A stretch of DNA of 64,000 nt from Jacaranda mimosifolia (GCA_018894105.1 CM032133.1:14274501-14338500), one strand, 5' to 3'. Counted from the stretch's first letter, positions 45,802 to 58,821 are shown. Numbers and translations: made by a program. The notes: a model not told the origin generated them from the sequence alone.

Positions 45802-47955
45802 TGTTTGAATAGCAACCCACAAGCCAATTGGATTGGCGTGCAAAACTACTCCACTTGTGATACAATCTTGATTGAATGATGTTAAAATGGCTGATTCCAT
45901 CTTATGCTTATTACTCTTCACTTGCATTTGGTTGAAGCCTTTAAATCATAAATGACTATGGGACTTGGTCACGCATATGATGGTGATTATGAAGCAAGTC
46001 TCTAGGTCATGATTTTAAAGTATTCCACGTCATAGAATCTTATGAGATAAGGCATCTAATATTTCGATAGACTTGCACTAACGATGCATATTCCAAAGGG
46101 TTCTATATTGCTTTGTTTCTTGGATAATCTATGTGAGACATAGATGCATGTTAATGGGTGTTTGTAGAAAACAAGTTCACTGAAGACTCGCTTAGAGAAT
46201 CCACTAGATAGCCGTCGTAGCACATTGGTAGTGGCAAGTTCTCCAGCTTACAATAGTGCATATAATTAGCCTTTGGACCTGAGGATCTATAATAACCTTA
46301 TGTTTAGGTCTTTATACTTTAACTTTTCCCTGATCACGTAGCGGGTCATACGAGGTTCAAATTGGGCATGAGCTACTTAAGCATGTAGGTTTGTGAGATC
46401 CAAGATGGGATCCATCTCCACGTTGTTGTGAAGAATGAGTGCATCTCCTATGTATTCGATAATGATTGATTCCAAGAAATCTTTGCGCAAGGTAGTATGA
46501 CAATTTGACAAAGGTATTTTCCAAAGTTGAGGTCATAAAGGAAAATCGAACATTAGATGTAGAGACATAGTTATTGAGGCTACTAGGGAGCCGATAAAAA
46601 TCTTATCCCAAGCCTCTTTTGGGAGATAGGAGACTAAATGACCGTGTTTTCATAGTAAGCCTACGCTATTATAGTTCATCAGAAAATAATTTATTCATCC
46701 AATTAGTTGGGCTCCTTGGGCTTGTTGCTAGACATCGACCATAGAGATTGGATACATTTCAATTAGTAGAGATTAATTCAAAGAGTTATTAATTTAAAAG
46801 AGTTTAAACTAATGTAAATATTTTAATATTCAAAATATCGTAATGAGTTGTGAGTCCTTGTCCAATGAATGGATGAACCTAATGGGCCATGCACAAAAAC
46901 CTAAAGAAACTCTTATATGATAGGAGAAATTTTCTAAGGAGTTAGAAAATTCAAGTCTATGCGTTTTGTAGAGAGGATCGTTTAACTAATTTAATTGGTC
47001 ATTTTGGCTTGATTAATTTAAATGTTAAATTAATCAAAATAATTTAAAGAGTTAAATTAGGCCAATTAAATTAAGGAGTTAATTTAATTGTTGCCATATG
47101 ACAATTAACTAGTCAGGTTAAGGAGTTAAGTTAAATCAAATTAACTTAAAGAGTTAAGTTAATTAACTTAAGGTGTTAAATTAATTAAATTGAGAATTTG
47201 AATTTTGGAGGAAAATCAAATGGAAGAGTCTATTTGAATTTAAGTCAATTATCATTTCATTTCATGAGATGAAATGCAAATGTTAATTAAATGCATTTGC
47301 ACATAAAATGCAAATGCATATGGAATTGGCAAGTTGGCCAACTAGCATAGAGGCTATGATGAAAGCATCTAAGAGCTTCCATCCCCTCTATAAAAAGGCC
47401 ATGTGGCTGACCACTTGCATGGTTAGCATTCATCACATTTTCCCTCCAAGTGTGATGTAATTCATGTGTTGAATAATCGCACAATTCTCTCCTCCCTCTC
47501 TCCTTCAAGACCGCTACTCCTTACCTTTTTCCTCTCTTGTTCTAGCACAATTAAGGTTGAATTAGAGCTTGCCTAAGGTGTGTGGATTTGTTCATTAGAG
47601 GTCCTACACTTGTAGGACTTAGAATTCCTTGGTGCATCATTCGTTGCACTGATTTTTGGGAGCATGTTTGGGTGACCAAGGAGTTTATGATTTTACCAAC
47701 ATTTGGGCAATAACTCACTATATTGGTGGTGAAAAGGTTTGCCAAATTTGGTGATTTTTGGAGCTTGGGAAAGAGAGCAACTAGATCTATTTGCTACCGC
47801 GTGTAGAACATCCATTGGAGGAGTCCTTGGAGTGATCTCACCAAATCCTTTGTTTCCATTTACAAAGGTAAATATTCTGCATCCAAATCCTCATTTAGAG
47901 CATGATTATGATCCTTGGAATGGAGTTGATTGGTTATAGTTTGCCTATTTTTAGT
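45802..47955 (+). repeat. Right LTR of Copia-1, about 2.15 kb
   Basis: Starts TGTTTGAATAGCAACCC. The first kilobase matches the left LTR and the whole matches the inverted copy at 52410-54507. Contains an array of AAGGAGTTAA-like words (47000-47190) and a TATA box TATAAAAA at 47389-47396. The right edge is uncertain by some tens of bases because the ending CA is not clear. Confidence 0.75.
47389..47396 (+). promoter_or_regulatory. TATA box of the Copia-1 right LTR
   Basis: TATAAAAA in CCCCTCTATAAAAAGGCC context, at the expected U3 end; the related LTR at 48040-49650 has TATAAATA at 49089 in the same place. Confidence 0.55.
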
Positions 47956-48039
47956 TTCAATATTTGAATCCTAATCATATTAATTCTTTCAAACTCATCT
48001 CATTGAATTGGTTGATCTTCTATATTTCTATAATTCTTG

Positions 48040-49650
48040 GTTCTTGAAGTCCTTGTGCAAGGTAATGTGACAATTCAGAGAGGAATCTCAAAAGCCGAGG
48101 TCACAAATCATGAAGTGTTCATTAGGAATAGATATGGTTATTGATGTTATTAGAAATCCGATGAATATCTTGATCCTATGTCTCAATTAAGAGATAGGAA
48201 ATCGAAGGACTGCATTTGAATGGTACTCATAAGCGAAAAAGTTCAACGAGTTAATTTCACCTGTTAATTGCACTCCATAGACTTGTATTTAGACATCAAT
48301 AGTGGAGATTCGACGCTCTTGAGTTAATGGAGATTAATTTCAGAGTGGTCAATTAAAAGAGTTTAATTGATTGAAATAATATTTTTATTATTCATAAATT
48401 AAATTGCAAGGAGTTGCAAGTCCATGTCTAATTGATTAGTAAACCTAATGGGTCACACAAAATCCTAGAAATTTTTGAGAGTGTATATAATATTATTTAA
48501 GTGTTAGATAATATCATCTAAAGAGTTGGATGGCGGAAATAAATTAATTAATTAGATTAATCAATTTAATTGATCAATTAGTGTAAGGAGTTAAATTAAT
48601 CTAATTGAATCATACGATTATTTAATTGGGCCATGACATAATTAATTCAAGTGTCAAATTAATTTAATTAAATAATCTATTATTTAATTCAAATAAGAAT
48701 TTGTAGAAATAAATTGATGGACAATTAATTGGTATTAAAATTTAATTGTCAAAGTCCAACTTAATAGGCCATCAAGACTAGCAGAATATAATCTAGAGTG
48801 TTGAGAACATATAAGATTGCTAAGTGGTTCAATAGAATGGTTTTTCTATTTGATGGAAAATGTGATCCTTATATATAATGTATATTAGAAATACGTAATA
48901 TACTAGATTTCTTAGTATAGAAAGTGTGATGCACTAGATAGGATCTAGTGTGGACAGTGTACTACACCATCCAAGTTGGACCAATTATAGTTTAAGATAG
49001 AGAATGTTTCACAAGATGAAAAATGTGATTGTTATACTTATATAGGTATATGTATAGACAAATCATTTTTGGACCCAAAAGTTCATTCTATAAATAGGCA
49101 TGTCGGGTGCCATTTTCATTTACTTTCTCTTTTGTAAATTTTTGCAAGCTCCAAGATATTTTCTCTAGTCTTTAGTCTTCTTCTCCTAAGCTCAATAGCT
49201 ATGCATTTTTCTATCTATACTTAAGGTTTTTAGGAGATACATTTTAGCTTAGGATCCTCTATTGTGGAGTGATCTAGGAGTGTGGATTATCATCGGAGGA
49301 AGTGCATATGTATATCTAGTAGTGTGAAGATCTTTAAACTTGAGCTAAAGGAGTTTGTATTTCCAAATTGGAGTTAGGGGCGCACGAGCTTTGGCATTCT
49401 TCAATTGACCTAGAGTAGATTAATTGACATGGAAAACTTGAAGAGTAGGAGTGTGATTTGGATAACACTTGAAACCTTCATCTTCTTCAAAAAGAAGCTA
49501 ATACAATTTATGAGTTTTCTCAAATCCAAATATAAAACATGAGTGGATCCTAAAGGAGACTTATGAATATGATTCATATTCTTTTCTTCCATATTCATGT
49601 GATGATTTAATGCTTCTGTTGTGTATATTGAATTTTGAAATTCTCTTACA
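48040..49650 (+). repeat. Diverged copy of the same copia LTR, 5'-truncated
   Basis: Begins at the LTR segment AAGTCCTTGTGCAAGGTAAT and follows LTR order: block like CTCCATAGACTTGTATTTAG, AGTTAAATTAAT array, TATAAATA (49089), leader. Clearly diverged from 45802-47955. Edges approximate. Confidence 0.6.
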
Positions 49651-49850
49651 TCACTCTACCTCTTCTTTCACTCAAGCCCAATAAACAACAAACCAACAAT
49701 TGGAACGACAACAATTTATTCAAACTAATAAACTAATGTCTACAATTAATGAAATTAATAACAAATATTCAAATATAAGTAGAACATAATAATGCATTAA
49801 ACAATAAATTGTACTATAAAACTAAAATATAGTTCATGAGTTGCATCAAA
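49651..49850. other. Short stretch, nothing recognised
   Basis: AT-rich, no primer site of the copia tRNA-Met type found after the LTR relic. Confidence 0.4.
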
Positions 49851-49851
49851 G

Positions 49852-51075
49852 TTGTCCGCGTTCCCAGGTGGTGGTTCGGCTGATGCCATTTTGGGTAATT
49901 ACAGTTATGTTAGGTTGTTTGTGTTCGCAGGGAGTTGTCCTCTTCGCGACGCCGTTGTGTTTTCTAAGTTCATAAGCTGTTCTTTGGGAACATTGTCTAG
50001 TTCATCCTCAAATAGTGGATTTGCACATCAAGAGCATTTTAGTCATTCTTTAGCATGAGTTACCCCCTTATCAAACTTAGGTCTAGTTTTAAGTTTATGT
50101 ATAGAGAAAAGGATTCTTTTGAGGAGGGGTTTGAGGATGCTTTTAATGTCGATAGCAGTTTTGTGGGTGTCGACGAAGTATCATGTTCAGTTTCTCTAGG
50201 GAGTTAGAGATTTTGAGACATAAATTTTGCACCTTGAAGAGTTTGAGTTATTCTTCCTTCTTTAGAGGATTGCATTTTGTCACATCCTTAGGGTACTTCA
50301 CTATTTTTAGCGATTTCTTTAGCAATAGTTTTTCCCTTCTCTGATCCTTGGAAATAGTTAGAAGTTATGTAATTGAGTCATTTCACCTCTAACTCCTTTG
50401 CATGCTTTTTATCGCTTTATGGACTTAGGCTTTCCTATCTCCTCAGATGGTGTCCACCTTTTATGGTATGGAAGGTACCAAATGAGATCTTTTTTTCACC
50501 TTTTCCCTAGGATGAGTTATAAGTTCTCAGTTCCTCTGGAGGGCCTTGGAGAAGTCACTTTTTCTTTGTACGAGATGAAGGTTGAGAAGTTCTCCACCTT
50601 TGGAGTAGTTTTCCTTATCAATGATGTGTCTGTAAAAGGTTTGTTGCGACCTTCACCAGTGCTTTTAGGAGGCAGGATTATTTATCTTTTTTTTTTATGT
50701 TACGTATATGCTTCTTGAGAGTACTTAGTTGATTTCTTTAGCTTTTTGTTTGTTTGTATACTTGTTATTCTTGCTTTCTCCTTGCAGTTGTATGATTTTT
50801 CTTATTTATTTCTTGAACTATTAAGTTTAATTCATTTTATTTGCTCTTGATAGGAAAGAAGATTGATTTGGCAAGGATTTGCACTATGAAGGCAAATGGA
50901 GGTTCTTAGTATAGGCTTGTGGTGGAGCAGCATTGTAGGGATTTATCCCCAGTGGGGCAACGTTTGAGCCCCCTACGGAGGTGTTTTAAGAAGCCTCATG
51001 CTCTGCTTCCTTCTAAAACACCTCAGACATGTGATGCTTCCAAGCCATTGATTTTAGAACTAGCAAGGAAGCGTG
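49852..51075 (+). pseudogene. Unrecognised coding remnant, probably transposon-derived
   Basis: Higher GC than its surroundings and three stretches with coding feel: 49852-50058 (Ser-rich, 68 codons), 50398-50718 (106 codons, with RMSYKFSVPLEGLGEVTFSL), and 50850-51079 (KKIDLARICTMKANGG, stop, then LVVEQHCRDLSPVGQRL, SPLRRCFKKPHALLP). Stops and frame changes separate them. The layout, between LTR copies, suggests an internal region of a retrotransposon or a captured gene piece. I do not recognise any domain. Confidence 0.35.
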
Positions 51076-51193
51076 CTTAAGAGTTTGTTGTTGTGGCTAT
51101 TTGCTTGAGATCACCTTGCCCTTTTACGTGCTGGTAAAGGCAAGGTTTTGTTCCACTATAGTTGCACAGAATTGTGGTATTGACTCTTACTGG

Positions 51194-51213
51194 TGTTACA
51201 GTAGTAGCCAAAT
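51194..51213 (+). repeat. First bases of a copia LTR copy, before the MITE
   Basis: TGTTACAGTAGTAGCCAAAT matches the LTR start TGTTGGAATAGTACCC...CAATTGG. The LTR continues at 52023. Confidence 0.6.
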
Positions 51214-52022
51214 AGGGGTGGGGTAAATTGCATTTTTGGTCCTACAAATTAGGCCATTTGGATTTTGATCTTATTATTTATGCTGGCTTTCACACAATGC
51301 ATACAATAAGTGCAATTTTTTTCTTTCAATTTAAGGACTAAGAGGCTTTCTGTCCAATTGTTAATAGAGCTAGTTATGTGCCACCCAGGTGACCATTAAA
51401 TTAGTATTTTTTTGGTTCCATAAGTTAGATCTATTTGAATTTTGGTCCAAATAGATTGAAGAACCATCAACCAAGAAAACCACTATCAAATATAGCAACA
51501 TAGCTTACCTTTCTTGAAGTTTTAATAACTTCTCCTCCATTACATTCAACATCCTAAGTAACCCTGGCATCACTTGTCTTGCTCTTTCACATATTTGAGG
51601 ATTTTCCTAAGCAAAAAAAAAAAAAAAACACAACTATTATTTATTGAAGCACAACCATGGAACCTCCTATTTGGATTTTCATCTCTCTATGAGGTTTTTA
51701 GTAGAGTTGGTGCATCATAGAAATAAATGACACCTTCAGTTGCAGCCTTTTTTCTTTTCTCTTCTGCAAAAAAATCTGTTGGAGCTCTCATTGGGACGAA
51801 AAATCCAAGTAGGCCTAACTTACGGGACAAAAAAATGCTCAACTCAATAGCCACATGAACGACATGTGAGTCGTTTCATTAACTTTTGGATGGAAGCCCT
51901 TTAAGTCCTCAAATTGAAAAAAAATATACTTATTGGATGTAATGTGTAAAATTGATAAGAATAGGACAAAAATTCAAATAGGCCTAACTTATGGGACCAA
52001 AAATACAATGTACTCGGCTAGA
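51214..52022. mobile_element. Mutator-like MITE with long terminal inverted repeats
   Basis: Left arm GGGTAAATTGCATTTTTGGT (51220) is mirrored by the right arm, whose reverse strand reads GTACATTGTATTTTTGGTCC. The two arms stay similar for about 200 bases. Flanks TAGCCAAAT (51205-51213) and TAGCCAATT (52023-52031) form a 9-bp duplication with one mismatch, as in Mutator-like elements. No transposase inside. Confidence 0.75.
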
Positions 52023-52409
52023 TAGCCAATTGTGCTGGCGTAAAATTATTCTTGTGAAGGTAGTCTTATTCAATCAATATATATGTACATTTGTTAAAAT
52101 GTCCATCTTCATTTTAGACTCTTATATTGTTATGTTTAACAATATATTTGGTTGAAGCCAGTAAAATCGTATATGACTATGGGACATAGTGTATGTGGAA
52201 AGTTAGCTACATCTTGAAACATATCTCTATGACTGTGGTCATAAAATTACTCTAAGTTATAGAATCTTTGAGATTAGGGCATCAAAAACTTGGACATACT
52301 TGCACTGACGTTGCATGCTTCAAGGGTTGGAGGATGCCTCGTTTTATAGGCAATCAGTATAGTGGACACTAATATATATATCGGTAGGTGCTTGTAGAGA
52401 ACAAAAAAC
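52023..52409 (+). repeat. Copia LTR fragment after the MITE
   Basis: Same LTR segment as 25566-25936 (GGCGTAAAATTATTCTTGTG; CTTGCACTGACGTTGCATGC) and ends at TAGAGAACAA, where it meets an inverted LTR. Confidence 0.75.
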
Positions 52410-54507
52410 TATAAAAGGCTAAATATAACTTATCTATTCCACTCTAAGGATCTAATCATGCATTTAACAAGGATATAGATCCAGAAAATTTACCTTGAAT
52501 GCTAAATCCAAAGGTATGAGGAGAAAAATTCCAATGAATTCTTCAAAGGAGCAATTGCGCATAGCAGAAGTTCACCAATGGTTGACCGCCTTCCACAACT
52601 CCAAAATTGCTCAAAATTTATAGAGATCACCTCAACACACCAAGGAATATGATGCAAAAATTTCGTGCCAGTAAGAACTTCCAAAGTCCTGCGAATCTGC
52701 CACAAAAATTACTGAAGCACCAAGTGTTGGACCTCTAATGTAATAATCCACACGCCCATGGAGAGTTCTAATTAGCCTCAAATATGTTAGATAATGAGAA
52801 GATGAAGGTGAGGGAGTGGCGGTTATGAGATAATTTGAGAGGTAGAGAGTTTGGAGACTATGAAACTTTAATACATGAAAAATCACACTTTTTGGAGGGA
52901 AAATGAGAATCTTAGTGGAATATCCATCTAATGGCCGGCCATCTCCTAATTATAGAGAGAATGGTGTGATGCAAATTGGCATCACACTTCCCATGGTTAG
53001 TTGGCCAACATGTCAACCAAGTTGCCAACCAACTTTGCATGTGAATTTCACATGCATTTGCATTTAATTTGCATCTTCATTTCATCTTATGAAATGTAAT
53101 GCAGACTAACTCCAATTAAATTCAAATGAACTCTTTCATTTGAAATTCCATCTAAATTCCAAATTCACATTTTAATTAAATTATCTCTTTAATTTAATTA
53201 ATTGAATTGACATAACTCCTTAAGTCAACTAATTTAACTCTTTAACTTGACTAATTAATTGTCACATGGCACCAATTAAATTAACTCCTTAAATTATTTA
53301 ATTAATTTAACAATTAAATTAATTAAGCCAAGATGACCAAAGAATTAGTTAATCGAATTCTTCTCCAAAATTGCCTAGGTGAATTTTTTAGCTCCTTAGA
53401 AAATTCCTCCCATCAAGTAAAACTTCGGTTAAGCTTTTGTGTGTGATCCATCAGGCTCATCCATTCATTGGACATAGGTCACAAATCATTGTGATATTTT
53501 GAATATTAAAATATTTACATTTGTTTAAACTCCTTTAATCGAAGAATACCCAATCTCCATAGTTGATGTCTAGCAACAAGCCCATGGAGCCCAACTAATT
53601 GGATGAAATGAATATGTCCTACTGAACTATTCTAGCCCTATGCTTACCATGCAAATACAATCTTTCTATCTCCTATCTCCCAAAAAAGGCCTAAGGCAAG
53701 ATATTTGTTGGCTCCCCAATAGCCTCGATAACTATATTTCTAATCCCAATGTTCGATTCCCCTTTATGCCTCATCTTTGAAAAACTCATTTTCCAAATTA
53801 TGATACTACCTTGCGCAATGATTTCTTGAAATTGATTATTATCGAATACATAGGAAATGCACTCATCCTTCACAGTGATGAGGAGATAGATCCCATATTG
53901 GATCTCACAAACCCCATGTCTAAGTAGCTCATACCCAATCTCAACCCCGAATGACCCCCGCTATGTGGTAGGTGAAAAGTCAAAGTATGAGGATTTAAAC
54001 ACAAGGTTACCATGGATCCTTAGGTCAAAGGAATAATTATATGCACTAACGTAAGCTGTAGAACTTGCCACTACCAAGTTGCCACTCCAACTATTTAGTG
54101 AATTCTCCGGGCGGGTCTTCAGTGAACTTGTTCTCTAACAAATACCCACTAAAACGCACCCATGTTTAACATGGATTGCTCATGAAATGGTGCAATATCT
54201 AACTCCTTGGATTTATGCATTGTTAGTGCAAGTCTATCCAAATCTTAAATGCCATGTCTCTTAAGGTTTTATAACTGGGAATATTTAAAATCACGACTGT
54301 GTAAGACTTATTTCATGATCACCACCCAGTGTGCAACCAAGTCCCATAGTCATGTGTGATTTAAGAGCTTCAACCAAATGCTAGTGAAGTAAAATAAGTA
54401 TAAGATGAAGATGGCCATTTTTATTTGAATATCATTCAATCAAAATTGTATCACAAGTGAAATAGTTTACATGCCAATCTAATTAGATGCAGGGCACTAT
54501 TCCAACA
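52410..54507 (-). repeat. Copia LTR, inverted copy, about 2.1 kb
   Basis: On the minus strand it begins TGTTGGAATAGTGCCC at 54507 and follows the Copia-1 right LTR to about 47955. No coding sequence is attached, so it is a solo or truncated LTR. The TATA position is changed (CTCTATAATTAGG on the minus strand). Confidence 0.8.
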
Positions 54508-54672
54508 CTAAATTCAAACTATAATTTAAATATAAAATTTGGTTAAATTATATTTCATAAAGTTTATATTTAAGCATATGATATTTATGTAGTTGAATTG
54601 GCTGCTGCTAGGTTTTGATTCTCAAAGTTTTAGGATTAAAAGTTTTACATTAGTTTTATGGACTAAATTGTG

Positions 54673-54677
54673 GTAAT
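54673..54677. repeat. Target site duplication of Copia-2, left
   Basis: GTAAT, identical to 60543-60547. Confidence 0.85.
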
Positions 54678-55402
54678 TGTTGCAATTTGGACCGAGTGTT
54701 GACCATGGCCCAAATTGATTGGATTGGGTTTTGACCCGTGGTCCAAAAAAATATCCATATTTGATAACCTTAGGAGATAAACATGGAATAACTTAAAAGA
54801 TAAGCTGAAGGAAGCTTCTTTGTGAAGCTAAAAGGAAACTTACTCAAGAAGCTAAAATGAAGCTTCTTGGGAAAGACATAAGAAAGTATTAGTAGTTGAC
54901 TTTTGGAGAGAGCCAAAGGGTATCTTTTTAGTGAGAAAGCTTTAGTAGCTGACCTTTGGATAGAACCAAAGGGTATCTTACTTAGTAAGAAAGCTTTAAT
55001 CGCTGACTTTTGAATAGAGCCAAAGGGTATCTTCCTTGCTAAGAAAAAAAAGTATCTTTTTTGTGAAGCCTCATCTTACTGTTACAAATAGCAATTTAAG
55101 GTTTTAAAGAAAAATATATGAGAAATTTAGAATTCTCAATATCATCTCCAAATCTCTAGAGTATTTTCTTGGGTAATCACTTAGAAACCTAAGGTCTAGG
55201 AGTGTGGAAAATAGATTGCTCTTGTAGTAATCTACAAAAGCGAAGAAACTCCGCCTAAGTGAAAGAAAGGGAGATAAGCATGTGGTGTACAGAACTAGAA
55301 CACTGGTAGTCGAGTTAAATCCAATGTAGGCCATTCTTTATTCTGCTACTATCTAACATGTATGGTTTTCACCCATTCAAATTAACTGCATGTTAATTAA
55401 TG
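54678..55402 (+). repeat. Left LTR of Copia-2
   Basis: Matches 59856-60525. It holds three copies of a 54-bp unit (54881, 54934, 54988), where the right LTR has two. The TATA region reads TTACAAATA (55083) instead of TATAAATA. The terminal CTAACA end and the primer site are missing and gag sequence follows directly. Confidence 0.82.
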
Positions 55403-58400
55403 TGCTTCAAAATGCTGGAGTAGAGCTCACTAATGAACAACAAGTTTTGGCTGTCCTAAGGTTGCTACTTGAGTAGACTTGGGAACACATTAAGCTTGTA
55501 CTTACACATAATAAGCAAATTACCACGTTCAACTGCGTCACCAATCATCTTAAGCTTTTGGTAGAATGCAAAGAGTTTAAACATGCACAAACAATTATTT
55601 TGATCGCACATGCTGGCCAGCATAAGCCTAATAAGGATAAGCGTAAGAACCAGTAGATTGGTGGTGGACTAAGCAATAGCCAGAACTAGAACTTGGGCAA
55701 AAAGGTTGACGATAATAAGAGGAGTCACCAAACTAAGATGAAGCTCAAGTGCTATAACTGTGGAAAGCGTGGCCACTTTGCTCGTGATTGTACTGAGCCA
55801 AAGAAGGTACAACACGCTAGCTGCTATCTCTATTCCCTAGTTTCTTCCCATGTTTTGGTTGCAATTTCTCTCCATTGGTGGCTTATATGTGTAAGAGCAA
55901 CAAAATATGTAACAAGAGATCGAGTAGGGTTCGTGGATTATCATCGAGTATCGTAAGGTAGCCATTTTATTGCGATGGGAATTGGCACGCTTGAGGAGGT
56001 TTTGGGAGTTGGAACCTACCAACTTAAGCTAGCACAGGACATGAGCTACTCCTCAATGATGTACAATATGCATTGAGTATTCGATGTAATCTACTTATTA
56101 TCTTAGCACTTCTGAGATGTGGTTTTTCTTTCCTGCTAGAGGATACTACTCTAACTTTTTTTTATCGTGGTCATGAATTGTATGGCATAGGTTTTGTGAA
56201 TCATAGATTTTTTATGCTAGAATTAGCCAATGATAGTATTTCTTATGTATCTTCTGCTATTGATATTACTTCTAAATCTATTCAGTTGCACGTGAGACTG
56301 GAACACATTAAGCAAGAAAGGATGACTAGCTAGCTAGATAAGGTCTTTTGTGCTAACTCAGTAAGGTCAACCTTCCTATGTGTGAACTATGTCTAGTGGA
56401 TAAGTCCTGTTGGAAGCATTTTGGTAAGGCTAAAAGAGCTACTAATCCTTTAGAGATAGTCCATTCAGACATATGTAGACTAATGAATGTGAAGGCATGA
56501 CATGGCATATCCTACTTTCTCACTTTTATTGATGATTATTCACACTATAGGTCAGTATATCTCCTATATCATAGCTCAGAAGTGCTAGATTGGTTTAAGC
56601 ACTTCATGACAGAGGTTGATAACTAAAAGGAGAAGAACCTTAAGGTTTCTACATATGGGCAAAGGACGAGAGTATTTGTCTGATGAGTTCAAACAACTGT
56701 GTGAGGAAAATGGAATAATAAGACAATTATTGATTCCTAGCATTCAACAACAAAATGGTGTTGTAGAAAGGAGGAATCAGACATTTTAGGACATGGCCAG
56801 ATTGATAATGGCGCAAGCAAATCTTTCAATATCTTTTTGAGATGTAATCTTGACTATTGCCTATCTTAAATTGTGTACCTTTAAGTCAATTCGTTCGACT
56901 CCCTATGAGTTATGGCAGAGTAGAATGCTTGATTTGGAAGGCTAATGCCCTTAGGGGTCAGCGGGGTTTGTTAATAATACTTCTCATAAGTATGGGAAAC
57001 TAGTTCCTAGAGCTTGCAAGCATATCTTTATAAGGTATTATGAGCACTTAAAGGGTTATGTGATGTATGGTGGACACACTGATAGAGGAGTGATAGAAAT
57101 TGAGTCAAACAATGTTGATTTCTTGAAGGAGGATTTTTCTAGCATTGGTGAAGTGAAAGGAGACATGCGGTTATACGAGCTGTAAGATCCCCTATCTTTG
57201 ATTAGCGAGGGTAAGGTTTTACAACCCTATCCAGCAATTGCCGAGTGTGATGATAATATGCCCATAGTCAGTGGGAGTGTTCTACTTGATGAAGGCTCTC
57301 AAATTCCACACGTAGAAGCGAGCGTAGAAGAGTTCTTCGTCGATGTTTTGAGATTGAAGGGGAATATTTCATGTGTGCCCCTATGGATGATGACTAGCCG
57401 ACTACCCATGAGGAAGCTTTGGCTTATCCAAATCCTAACGAATATATAACTGCTGTGAAGGAAGAGATGAGCTCGACGCCTAAGAATCATGTTTGTGAGC
57501 TAGTCAATCTTCCACCTGGGCATGAGGTCATTAGGAACAAATGTGTTCTAAAGCTTAAACACAAGTTAGGTGGGTCGATTGACAAGTATAAAGCTTGATT
57601 TATGGTAAAAGGTTATACCCAAAAGGAAGGTATATATTATGATGAGATATTCTTCTTTATAGTAAGGTTTGACTCTATTCACCTTATTCTAGCCATTATC
57701 ACCCTTCTTGATTTGGATTTGTTCCAAATGGATGTGAAGACAACATTTCTTAATGAAGAACTGGATGAGGAGATCTATATGGATCAACCTAAGGGCTTAC
57801 AGGAAATGGAACAACCGCGTAAAGTATGCTGACTAAAATGTTCCATTTATAGCTTGAAGTAATCATCTAGACAATGGTACAATAGATTTAATCAAGTAAT
57901 TACCTTAACTAGCTTAGTGATAGTTGAGGAAGGCCACAATGTGTATGTCAAGATGAGTGGGACGAGCTTTCTGATTCTCTCACTATATATGTACGATATC
58001 TTGTTGGCTGAAAATGACATGGAGTTGATTGTTGCCACTCAAAAGTAGTTGTCCTCTTCTTTTGAGATGAATGACATGTGAGAGGTTGAATACATACTTG
58101 GTGTAAAGATATACTGTAGACATACCCATGGACAAGAGTTGTGTTCTTAGCGAAGAATTTTGCCTAAACATAATAGAAGAAAAGAAATGAATAGCTAGTA
58201 TTCCATATACAGGTGCAGTAAGAAGTCTGATGTATGCAATGATGTATACTCGACCTGACTTATGCTTTGCAATTGGAATGGGAATTAATATCAAAGTAAT
58301 CTTGGACTAAAGTACTGGGATGCTATCAAAAGGATACTTAGATATCTAAAAGGTACTACTGATCTTGCCTTATCATACCATGGAGGTAGTTTGAAGCTAC

Positions 58401-58821
58401 TGGGATACAAAGACATTGATAGTTCAGCGGGCAGAAATGAATGCAAATCTACATCGAGATATATATTTTTATTGGAAAGTGGTGCTATCACTTGGTGTAG
58501 TAAAAAGAAACCTTGTGTCTCTCTGTCCACCATGGAAGTTGAATATGTTGCTTGCACATTAGCAGTCTAAGAAGCTATATAGTTGAGGAGATTTCTCCAA
58601 AGATTGCGGATTATACCGTATGTTGATGACACTGTTGTAGTCTGCTGTGACAACACATTTGCTTTGGCTTATGCTAGGGATCCCAAATACCATGGGACGA
58701 CTAAGCATATTGATACCAGATATCACTTTATTCGTGAAAGTATTGTGCAATGCTTGGTTATTCTTAATCATATTTCCACTAGCGATATGATTGCTGATCC
58801 TTTTACTAAACTATTACCTTG
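55403..58821 (+). pseudogene. Copia-2 gag-pol polyprotein remnant
   Basis: Gag (NEQQVLAVLRLLLE then stop, 55434) and zinc knuckle CYNCGKRGHFARDC (55753-55794). Protease is recognisable as ATKYVTRDRVGFVDYHRV (55900), but the triplet before Ala-Thr is CVR where DSG is expected. Pre-integrase follows (DVQYALSIRCNLLI, HELYGIGF), then integrase (NPLEIVHSDICRL, YFLTFIDDYSHYRSVYLL, 56450-56570; QQNGVVERRNQT-like, 56745). RT includes LFQMDVKTTFLNEELDEEIY (57720); its catalytic motif is LYMYDILL at 57982, with Tyr for the first Asp of YVDD. RNase H includes GTTDLALSYHGG (58350), STMEVEYVACTLAV (58530) and CCDNTFALAYARDPKYHGTT (58642), ending IADPFTKLLP. More than ten stops. No envelope. Confidence 0.87.

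Noticed and set aside
52502..52886. Two overlapping minus-strand frames of 67 and 84 codons
   Set aside because: They fall within the inverted copia LTR, which is non-coding.
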